Below, one piece after another: positions 1 through 6,266 of a stretch of DNA of 8,809 bases; the stretch's first letter is position 1; every line of letters begins with the position of its first letter. The DNA comes from Candidatus Merdimorpha stercoravium (GTDB lineage Bacteria > Bacteroidota > Bacteroidia > Flavobacteriales > UBA1820): positions 1-8,809 of the forward strand of contig DVLY01000174.1 in assembly GCA_018715295.1 (NCBI GenBank), in the 5' to 3' direction. The translations under genes were made by a program, and so were the position numbers. Below the pieces are notes generated by a model. That model worked only from the letters and a program-made list of their open reading frames with translations, searched no databases and was not told the origin of the DNA.

Positions 1-1291
1 GCCGGTGCTGATGGCTTGTCAGAACTGGGACGACCACGACCGCTCCTCCCGCACGACAGCCCGTGCCGTAGGACGGGACTACCTGTCCAGCGTGGGCAAA
101 AACGGGATCATCGTTTCCTACGGGGACAACGACACTTTCCCGCTGTGGTACATGCAGGAAGTCGAAGGATACCGCACCGATGTCCGTGTGGTAAACACCT
201 CGCTGCTGATGTGCGACTGGTACATCGACCAGATGCGCCGCCAGTTCTACGACAGCCCGGCCCTGCCGCTTTCCCTGCCGCAGAAGATGTACAAGGGAAA
301 AACCAACGAAACGGTCTATCTGAACGACGACCCGTCCAACCCCTTCCGGGACAAAGAACTGGACATCAAGACCTTCATGGACCTGATCCGTTCGGGGCAC
401 CCCCTGTTCCGCCAGCAGGACATGTTCGGCCAGTACGACGCCCTGCTGCCTACCAACAAGATTTCGATCCCGGTAAACAAGGAGAATGCGGTCAAATACG
501 GCCTGGTCCGCCCGGAAGAGGCTCCGTACCTGGAGGATTCGCTCCACATCACCATCGGAAATCCTTCGCGGGGCAACTCCATCGACAAAAAGACCCTCGC
601 GTTCCTGGACTTCCTCTCCAACTACCAGTGGGACCGCCCCATCCATTTCGGGCTGGGTTCCGCCGCCAACCCGGCGGCGAACATGTTCGGGCTGCAGGAC
701 TACATGATCCTCGAAGGGCTGACCTACAAGCTGATTCCCGTCAAGATCGGCAACCTCGATGCCTGCGACGGCGACCGTTCCTACCGGATCATCACCCAGG
801 AATGGGAGTTCGGCGGCATGGACAACCCCAAGACCTATCTCTCGGAAGCCGACCGCCGTACGGCCACCCATGTCCGCTCGGCCATCAATTACGCTTCCCG
901 CGCTCTGATGCTCGACGGGGATACCGCACGGGCTCGGGAATTGCTGAACCTTTCGGTCGAAAAAATGCCGGCCAACCGGTTTGAGCCGAACTACTACGTG
1001 ATCGAGACCGTCAAACTGCTCTACGCCGCCGACGATCCGCAAACAGCCGACAGCCTCGCCCGCTACGAGTTCGACCAACTGGAGAAAGACCTGGTGTACT
1101 TCTACTCCTTCCCGAACCGGCTTCGGATGAACGTATATTCCGACGCCCGGACGGACCTGATGCTGTACAACCTGCTGCTCACCTACGTCGAAACGAACAA
1201 TCCGGACCTCTTTGCCGAGAAAAAAGAGTACTTCGACAAACTCTACGGAGCGTTCGCTTCGCTGTACCCGTTCGTGATCCGAAAAGAATAA
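1..1291 (+). CDS. DUF2723 family membrane protein, C-terminal part (5' truncated)
   Basis: This is the last 429 codons of a longer gene whose reading frame is open through the left edge (first full codon at position 2), so the GTG at position 5 is not a real start. The visible part carries the signatures I associate with Bacteroidota DUF2723 proteins: QNWDDHDRS (visible residues 7-15), GDNDTFPLWY (41-50) and EVEGYRTDVRVVN just after. Family members are usually around 1000 residues, with many membrane segments in the N-terminal half (missing here) and a soluble C-terminal half. The stretch seen here has no obvious membrane helix, and its last 150 residues look like helical TPR-like hairpins. 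The family is thought to be GT-C-like glycosyltransferases of the envelope, but that role is from general knowledge and no catalytic residue can be judged here. The stop is TAA, 8 nt before the deacetylase start, suggesting cotranscription. Confidence 0.88.
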   Translation, partial: PVLMACQNWDDHDRSSRTTARAVGRDYLSSVGKNGIIVSYGDNDTFPLWYMQEVEGYRTDVRVVNTSLLMCDWYIDQMRRQFYDSPALPLSLPQKMYKGKTNETVYLNDDPSNPFRDKELDIKTFMDLIRSGHPLFRQQDMFGQYDALLPTNKISIPVNKENAVKYGLVRPEEAPYLEDSLHITIGNPSRGNSIDKKTLAFLDFLSNYQWDRPIHFGLGSAANPAANMFGLQDYMILEGLTYKLIPVKIGNLDACDGDRSYRIITQEWEFGGMDNPKTYLSEADRRTATHVRSAINYASRALMLDGDTARARELLNLSVEKMPANRFEPNYYVIETVKLLYAADDPQTADSLARYEFDQLEKDLVYFYSFPNRLRMNVYSDARTDLMLYNLLLTYVETNNPDLFAEKKEYFDKLYGAFASLYPFVIRKE

Positions 1292-1299
1292 CCGCGCCG

Positions 1300-1980
1300 A
1301 TGCACTTCTACCCGCTGAAAGTCTCCCGGCTCACCCGCTCGCTGCTGGGACACATCGTTTGGAAGATGGACCCCGGAAGGCGGATCATCTACCTGACCTT
1401 CGACGACGGACCGGTACCCGAGGCTACCCCTTGGGTACTGCGCCGCCTGGAGGAGTACGGAGCAAAGGCGACTTTCTTTTGCGTAGGGCACAACATCGAC
1501 AAACACCCCCGGATATTCGACCGTATCCTCCGTGGCGGGCACACTCCGGGCAACCACACGTACAACCACCTCAGCGGCTTCAAATGCTCCGTCGAGGAGT
1601 ACATGGAAAACGTCTGGAAAGCCGAACGCCTCACCGGAACGCGCCTGTTCCGCCCCCCGTACGCCCGGATCACCCCCGAACAATACTCCACCCTGCGCAA
1701 GACCTTCCGCATCGTGCTGGGCGATGTGATCGCCGGGGACTTCGACCCCTCACAGGACGTGGAATACCTGCGGCAGAACCTGCTCTCCAACCTCGAAGAC
1801 GGTTCGGTAGCCATCTTCCACGACAGCATCAAATCCATCCCCCGGACCAGCGAATTGCTCCCGGCAGCCCTGCGGTATTTCTCGGACCTGGGATACAGCT
1901 TCCATGCCTTGCCTGCCGGAGACCTGCTCGAAGGCGCAGGGAGTGAATCTTCGACAGGACTGATCCTGAAAAACGCCTGA
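1300..1980 (+). CDS. Polysaccharide deacetylase family protein (NodB homology domain)
   Basis: This 226-residue protein consists almost entirely of a carbohydrate esterase family 4 / NodB domain, which removes acetyl groups from N-acetylated sugars. Motif 1 is TFDDGP (33-38), with D35 the expected base and D36 a metal ligand. Motif 2 is HTYNH (86-90), giving the two metal histidines. Motif 3 is RPPY (118-121), followed by AR rather than the usual G. Motif 5 is the IFHDS region, with H174 the expected catalytic acid. The usual motif 4 (tryptophan-rich, often D-x-DW) is replaced by GDVIAGDFD (141-149). The metal triad is complete, so activity is likely. There is no signal peptide or clear membrane anchor, so it may act in the cytoplasm or be peripherally held through its basic N-terminus. 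The true substrate cannot be told. The ATG lies 8 nt after the DUF2723 gene, and the stop is 4 nt before the HAD gene. Confidence 0.9.
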   Translation: MHFYPLKVSRLTRSLLGHIVWKMDPGRRIIYLTFDDGPVPEATPWVLRRLEEYGAKATFFCVGHNIDKHPRIFDRILRGGHTPGNHTYNHLSGFKCSVEEYMENVWKAERLTGTRLFRPPYARITPEQYSTLRKTFRIVLGDVIAGDFDPSQDVEYLRQNLLSNLEDGSVAIFHDSIKSIPRTSELLPAALRYFSDLGYSFHALPAGDLLEGAGSESSTGLILKNA

Positions 1981-1984
1981 TACC

Positions 1985-2833
1985 ATGCCAAAAGAAATTT
2001 CATCTTCCCTCCCGTACCGCCTGGTATGTTCCGATATCGACGGCACACTTCTGGACCGCGAACGGGACTTGTCGGACTGCACGGCACAAACCCTGCGCTG
2101 CTTGGACGAAAAAGGCATCCCCTTTGTCATGATCTCGGCACGGATGCCCAGCGCCATGCGGCCTTTTCTGGCCAAGGCCGGCATCAACCGCCCCATCGTG
2201 TGCTTCAACGGTGCCTACATCGAAAGCGAGATCAAACCCGACGGACGCCCCCGCGTGTTGCGCACCCGCACGATGAACTACGAGGTCTTCCTGCAAATGC
2301 TCACCCTGTTCAAGCGGTACCCGGTACACGTTTCCGCTTTTTACAAAGACACCTGGTATGCCAACGGGATGGACCGGTGGACCGAACGCGAGATCCACAA
2401 CACCCGCGTCCATCCGGAGATCGTTCCCACGGACCGGATGCTGTACCGGTTCTCCTGCGAAGGCATGTCGGCGCACAAGGTACTGGTGATGGGCGAAAAA
2501 GACGCGATAGAGGAACTCTACTTCCTGCTCTCCAGCCTCTACGGAGACCACGTGGACATTTACCGCAGCAAGGACACCTACCTGGAGATCAACGCCAAAG
2601 CCATCTCAAAGGAAAAGTCGCTCGCCGTGCTGGCTGCCTATTTCGGCATCACGATCGGGCAGATCGTAGCCTTCGGGGACAACTACAACGACATCGGCAT
2701 GCTCTCCTCCGCCGGGCTGGGCGTAGCGGTGGGCAATGCCAAGGCAGTGGTGAAAGCGGCGGCCGGCCGGGTAACGGACGAAAATATTTCCGATGGGGTG
2801 GCCAAATGTTTGAAAATTATTTTTGATATTTGA
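1985..2833 (+). CDS. Cof-type HAD-superfamily hydrolase (IIB, C2 cap)
   Basis: This 282-residue cytoplasmic protein is of normal length for the Cof/YidA group of haloacid dehalogenase phosphatases, which dephosphorylate sugar phosphates, nucleotides or cofactors such as FMN or pyridoxal phosphate. Motif I is SDIDGTLLD (16-24), with D17 the nucleophile and D19 the acid/base. Motif II is the serine of MISAR (S51). Motif III is K209 in the ISKEKSL segment, where relatives read SKG-AL. Motif IV is GDNYND (231-236), supplying D232 and D236 for magnesium. Residues of roughly 85-195 between motifs II and III form the C2 cap that sets specificity, so the substrate cannot be inferred. The ATG at 1985 is 4 nt after the deacetylase stop and leaves 11 residues before the first core strand, as expected. 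It is probably the third gene of the operon starting upstream of the window. Confidence 0.93.
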   Translation: MPKEISSSLPYRLVCSDIDGTLLDRERDLSDCTAQTLRCLDEKGIPFVMISARMPSAMRPFLAKAGINRPIVCFNGAYIESEIKPDGRPRVLRTRTMNYEVFLQMLTLFKRYPVHVSAFYKDTWYANGMDRWTEREIHNTRVHPEIVPTDRMLYRFSCEGMSAHKVLVMGEKDAIEELYFLLSSLYGDHVDIYRSKDTYLEINAKAISKEKSLAVLAAYFGITIGQIVAFGDNYNDIGMLSSAGLGVAVGNAKAVVKAAAGRVTDENISDGVAKCLKIIFDI

Positions 2834-2845
2834 CCGTTTGAAAAT
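2808..2845 (+). repeat. Direct repeat GTTTGAAAAT flanking the HAD stop codon
   Basis: The ten bases GTTTGAAAAT occur at 2808-2817 and again at 2836-2845, 28 bp apart. TTTGA itself occurs four times between 2809 and 2841. The repeats bracket the promoter-like box and the HAD stop codon in an AT-rich patch. They may be operator sites, or chance in an AT-rich tract. Confidence 0.4.
2818..2825 (+). promoter_or_regulatory. Candidate Bacteroidota -7 promoter box for the histone-like gene
   Basis: TATTTTTG matches the TAnnTTTG consensus of the Bacteroidota housekeeping sigma factor at every fixed position. It lies in the last codons of the HAD gene. No good TTTG -33 element sits at the usual distance upstream (GGTG at 2797-2800 is the nearest candidate). 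Initiation a few bases downstream would give a leader of about 50 nt before the ATG at 2885. An independent promoter fits the change from GC-rich to AT-rich DNA here and the presumed high expression of a nucleoid protein. Confidence 0.42.
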
Positions 2846-2884
2846 CTGAAAACGACTGTTATTAACATTCAAAAAACAAATCTT

Positions 2885-3058
2885 ATGGAAAACTTACTCC
2901 AAGAAATCCAGGGGAAACTGGAAGCGTTTGTAAAAGACGCTGAAGCACAAGTAGAAAAAGGCAACAAAGCTGCCGGCACCCGCGCCCGCAAGGCTTCGCT
3001 GGAACTGACCAAACTGTTCAAGGAATTCCGCAAACAATCCATCGACAGCGCAAAATAA
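2885..3058 (+). CDS. Histone H1-like nucleoid protein (Hc1-like, 57 aa)
   Basis: A short ATG-to-TAA frame encodes 57 residues, beginning MENLLQEIQGKLEAFVKDAE and ending FRKQSIDSAK. The central GNKAAGTRARKASLEL segment (26-41) is the hallmark of the small Bacteroidota histone H1-like (Hc1-type) proteins, and the length is typical for that group. The protein is very rich in lysine and arginine, mainly in its second half, lacks cysteine and tryptophan, and is predicted to form helices separated by the glycine-containing GNKAAGT hinge. The likely role is DNA binding and nucleoid compaction in the cytoplasm. The start is preceded by an A-rich stretch (TTCAAAAAACAAATCTT), the usual Bacteroidota initiation context in place of a Shine-Dalgarno site. 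The gene stands alone between a promoter-like box and a strong terminator, so it is probably transcribed as its own short mRNA. Confidence 0.9.
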   Translation: MENLLQEIQGKLEAFVKDAEAQVEKGNKAAGTRARKASLELTKLFKEFRKQSIDSAK

Positions 3059-3091
3059 GATTTCTACCTACGCCCTATCAGGCATTTTGCC

Positions 3092-3134
3092 TGCCAAAAG
3101 CGGCCGGGGAAAGATTCCCCGGCCGCTTTTGGCA
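3092..3134 (+). terminator. Very strong hairpin terminator after the histone-like gene
   Basis: A perfect inverted repeat has 20-nt arms at 3092-3111 and 3115-3134 with a three-base AGA loop. Within the stem, AAAA precedes the GC-rich core (GCGGCCGGGG) and TTTT follows it, so the hairpin has an A-tract/T-tract layout that can stop transcription from either direction. It begins 33 nt after the histone-like stop codon. A small hairpin, CAGGC-ATTTT-GCCTG (3079-3093), lies immediately upstream and shares two bases with the left arm. It also insulates the downstream TPR operon from readthrough. Confidence 0.9.
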
Positions 3135-3191
3135 TGTAATAATAAAAACTTAAAATCCCTCCCGGAACACCCCGACAGGCAAAAAAACCGC

Positions 3192-3199
3192 TATCTTTG
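3192..3199 (+). promoter_or_regulatory. Candidate Bacteroidota -7 promoter box for the TPR operon
   Basis: TATCTTTG fits the TAnnTTTG consensus exactly and is located between the terminator and the TPR gene. No convincing TTTG lies about 20 nt upstream; the region there is CCCGACAGG, followed by a run of A. A start roughly 7 nt downstream of the box would give a leader of about 40 nt before the ATG at 3249. As the preceding gene is closed by a strong terminator, a promoter is needed somewhere in 3135-3248, and this is the best match. The rest of the gap (3200-3248) shows nothing notable. Confidence 0.6.
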
Positions 3200-3248
3200 T
3201 CCAAATATACGCGGGCCTCAACAGCCTGCGCACCAGATATCGGTTCGT

Positions 3249-6200
3249 ATGACAAAACACAACGTAGGGCTTGCCTTGTTTTTCCTTCTGGCAAGTATCC
3301 CGTGCGTCCACGCGCAGGACGCCGGTCTGAATAAAGCCCGGAATCTTTTTGCCTCCGGGGAGTACACCGCCGCACTGGCCGAGTTGGAAAAACTCACCCC
3401 CCTGAGCCAGTCGGACAAGGAATCCGTCGCTTACTACACCGCCATGTGCCGCATCCGCCTGGGATCGCCGCAAGCGGGAGAAGACGTGCAGGATTTCGTC
3501 GAACAGTACCCCGCCTCCACCCGGAAAGTGGAAATGGTTACCGCCCTGGCCGACGAACTCTTCGCCCGGGGACAGTACGACCAGGCGGCCTCCTACTACC
3601 AACTCACCGACAAGTTCGCCGTGGGCAAACCCCAACGGGACGACTACGTCTTCCGCAAAGCCTACAGCCTGTACGCCAGCGGGGACTACGACAGCGCCCG
3701 GCCGTTGCTTTACAGCCTGCTGGACGACCGGAAATGGGGTTCGGATGCCGCCTACGCCTTCGGACACATCTGTTACTCGCAGGGCGACATGGACCTGGCG
3801 CTGGAGAACTTCCTCCGCATCCAGGACAATCCGAAATACGCCGACCGCATCCCCTTCTACCTGACCAACATTTACTTCTCGCGCAAGGAATACGACCGCG
3901 CCCTTTCGGAAGGGACTGCCTTGCTCAAAGAAGACCTCACCCCGGAACAGGCCCGCAGCATCGGGCTGATCGTCGGCCGTTCGTATTTCAATACCGGCCG
4001 ATACCAGGAAGCCCTGCCCTACCTCACCCGCTACCAACCTTCGCCCGCCACCGCGCAGGACAACTACCAGATAGGTTTCTCGTACTACAAATGCGGCGAC
4101 TATGCACAGGCCATCCCCTACCTGTCGCGTCTGGTCGGCGAGGATTCGCCCCTGGGACAAAACGCCAGCTACACTCTCGGACAAGCCTACCTGGGAGTCG
4201 GGAAAAAAGCCGAAGCGCTCGGTGCGTTCCGCTCGGCCTCGCGGATGGACTACGACCCGGCCCTGCAACAGGATGCCTGGTACAACTACGCCGTCTTGAG
4301 CTACGAAGCCGGCAACCCCTACCAAGGGGTATCCCAAGTGCTGGCCGAATACCTGGAACGCTACCCCGAAAGCCCCGCCCGGCAGCAGATCTTCGAATAC
4401 CTGCTCGATTCGTTCATCAGCGCCAAAGAATATGCGGAGGCCATCCGCACCATCGAGACGATGGGACTGGATTCGCCCCGGGCCACCCAAGCCCTGGCTA
4501 CGGCCTGCTTTTACCTGGCCGGGCAAAAACTCAACGAAGGCGACTACGACAGCGCCTTGAAATATTACGAGAAGGCCTCGAAAGCGACCGCGAATGAAAC
4601 GCTGCGCGCCCGGGCGGACTTCTGGCTGGCCGAGACCTGCCTGCGCCTGGGGATGGACGAACGCGCCACGGAAGCCCTGACCGACTTCCGCATCAACCCG
4701 GCTGCCCCGCAGACCCAGGAATACAGCCGCCTGCCCTACCAACAGGGCTTCCTGGCCGAAAAAGCAGGCGACTATGCCGCTGCGCAGATGTATTTCACCG
4801 CCTACCAGAAATCCCCGAACCTCTCCACCGAAGAGCGGGCCGACCTGCGGCTCCACCTGGCCAATTGCCTGTTTGCCCAAGGGCAATACGCCCAGGCACA
4901 GGACCTCTACGGAAAGGTAGCCGATGCCGGAGTACCTTCCTCGGACTACGCCACCTACCAGAAAGCCCTCTGCCAAGGGATCGGAGGGGACTACGCCGCA
5001 CAGGTCGCTACGCTGAATGCCCTGGTGGAGACTTATCCCCAGTCGCCCTGGAGAGCGCCGGCCCGCTACCAGAGCGGGATGGCCTACCAAAAGTTGAACC
5101 AGCCCCAACAGGCGATCGAGGCTTTCCTCATGGTAGAATCCGAACCGGCAGCCGGTGAACTGATCCCGGAAGCCAAATCGAAAGCAGCCCTGGCCTACTA
5201 CAACCAGGGGCAGAGCGACCGCGCACTGGCCTTGTACCAGGAGGTGGCCGAGAAATATCCCTCCTCGTCCGTTACGCCGTCGGCGCGCCGCAGCGTGCGG
5301 CAGATCCTGGTAGAACAGGGACGCTCGGACCAGTACGTGGCCTGGAGCAACCGGATCTCCGGCACGCCGCTCGATGAAATGTCGGTCGATTCGCTGTACT
5401 TCGAAACGGGACAGAAAGCCTTCGCCAAAGGCGATTACCCGGCGGCGGCTACCGCATTTTCCCAGTATCTGGAGAAATACCCCTCCGGGCTGTTCGTCCC
5501 GAATGCAGCCTATTACCTGGGCGAATCTTCGCTCAAGTCGGCCGATACCTTGGCCGCCAAATCGGCCTATGCTCGCCTGCTGGCCATGCCGGACAATGCC
5601 TTTACCGAGGGTGCCCGAGTGAAATACATCGACCTGCTCCGCGCCCAGGACAGCCTGGAGGCGGCTGTGCCGCAACTGGAAAAACTGTACCGCGAAGGGC
5701 GCCTGGCCGAAAACCGGCGCTATGCATTGGTCAATCTGCTCGCGGCCTACACCCAGGCCGAAGACTGGGACAACACGATCCGCTATGCCGAAGCGGTACG
5801 GGCGGAGTTCCCTTCGGACGGGACGCTCTACGCCGACGCTTCCTGCGCCCTGTACACTGCTTTGGTGGAGAGCGAACGCAATGAACAGGCTGCTGCGATG
5901 ACCGAAGAGGTCAAACGCATCGTTTCGGGAGAAAACATGGCCAAGGTGCTGTACTATCAGGCGCTGTTGCTCTACCGCCAGGGACAGTACGACCGCTCGG
6001 TGGAAACGATCTCCAAACTGGCGCAGGAATACCCGATGTACAAGTACATCGGTTCGCGGGGGCTGCTGCTGATGGCGCAGAACTTCTACGCACAGGGCGA
6101 TCCGTACCAGGGCGGATACATCCTGGACAACGTGATAGCCAACACTACCTATCCGGACATCCGCGAGGAGGCCCAGGTACTCAAGCAGTTCATGGACAGC

Positions 6201-6266
6201 CAAAACGCCGCCTCCTCCCCGCAGGAAACGCCGACACAGGAAAATCAAACAAACGACGCAATATGA
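3249..6266 (+). CDS. Large secreted tetratricopeptide-repeat protein (periplasmic scaffold)
   Basis: The product is about 1005 residues. I chose ATG 3249 because it begins a clear signal peptide: MTKH, a hydrophobic core (residues 6-18), then CVHA with cleavage expected after A22 (VHA|QD). The frame is open further upstream, but that extension would translate the terminator hairpin. C19 is not in a good lipobox (proline precedes it), so the mature protein is probably soluble in the periplasm. From about residue 28 to 985 it is made of some 25 TPR-like helical hairpins, recognisable by repeats such as ARNLFASGEY, AYSLYASGDYD, GRSYFNTGRYQ, ANCLFAQGQYA, GQKAFAKGDYP and ALLLYRQGQYD. Linkers often contain YPxSP or similar. 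The C-terminal 20 residues are rich in Q, N, T and P and look disordered. No enzymatic domain was seen. It resembles the roughly 1000-residue TPR proteins found next to a barrel protein in Bacteroides relatives. The stop overlaps the next start, implying coupled translation and probable partnership. Confidence 0.92.
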   Translation: MTKHNVGLALFFLLASIPCVHAQDAGLNKARNLFASGEYTAALAELEKLTPLSQSDKESVAYYTAMCRIRLGSPQAGEDVQDFVEQYPASTRKVEMVTALADELFARGQYDQAASYYQLTDKFAVGKPQRDDYVFRKAYSLYASGDYDSARPLLYSLLDDRKWGSDAAYAFGHICYSQGDMDLALENFLRIQDNPKYADRIPFYLTNIYFSRKEYDRALSEGTALLKEDLTPEQARSIGLIVGRSYFNTGRYQEALPYLTRYQPSPATAQDNYQIGFSYYKCGDYAQAIPYLSRLVGEDSPLGQNASYTLGQAYLGVGKKAEALGAFRSASRMDYDPALQQDAWYNYAVLSYEAGNPYQGVSQVLAEYLERYPESPARQQIFEYLLDSFISAKEYAEAIRTIETMGLDSPRATQALATACFYLAGQKLNEGDYDSALKYYEKASKATANETLRARADFWLAETCLRLGMDERATEALTDFRINPAAPQTQEYSRLPYQQGFLAEKAGDYAAAQMYFTAYQKSPNLSTEERADLRLHLANCLFAQGQYAQAQDLYGKVADAGVPSSDYATYQKALCQGIGGDYAAQVATLNALVETYPQSPWRAPARYQSGMAYQKLNQPQQAIEAFLMVESEPAAGELIPEAKSKAALAYYNQGQSDRALALYQEVAEKYPSSSVTPSARRSVRQILVEQGRSDQYVAWSNRISGTPLDEMSVDSLYFETGQKAFAKGDYPAAATAFSQYLEKYPSGLFVPNAAYYLGESSLKSADTLAAKSAYARLLAMPDNAFTEGARVKYIDLLRAQDSLEAAVPQLEKLYREGRLAENRRYALVNLLAAYTQAEDWDNTIRYAEAVRAEFPSDGTLYADASCALYTALVESERNEQAAAMTEEVKRIVSGENMAKVLYYQALLLYRQGQYDRSVETISKLAQEYPMYKYIGSRGLLLMAQNFYAQGDPYQGGYILDNVIANTTYPDIREEAQVLKQFMDSQNAASSPQETPTQENQTNDAI

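Noticed and set aside
661..679. Inverted repeat CGCCGCC-AACCC-GGCGGCG in the DUF2723 gene
   Set aside because: It is a 7-bp GC-only stem in alanine codons (AANPAA) of GC-rich DNA, so it is expected by chance.
3087..3248. N-terminal extension of the TPR protein upstream of ATG 3249
   Set aside because: It would translate the terminator hairpin and the promoter box, and would bury the signal peptide that starts at ATG 3249.
3264..3308. Possible lipobox at C19 of the TPR protein
   Set aside because: Proline occupies the position before the cysteine, and a good signal peptidase I site (VHA|Q) follows directly.
3684..4556. Identical 15-mer GACTACGACAGCGCC at 3684-3698 and 4542-4556
   Set aside because: It encodes the same TPR consensus (DYDSA) with preferred codons, so it needs no recent duplication.
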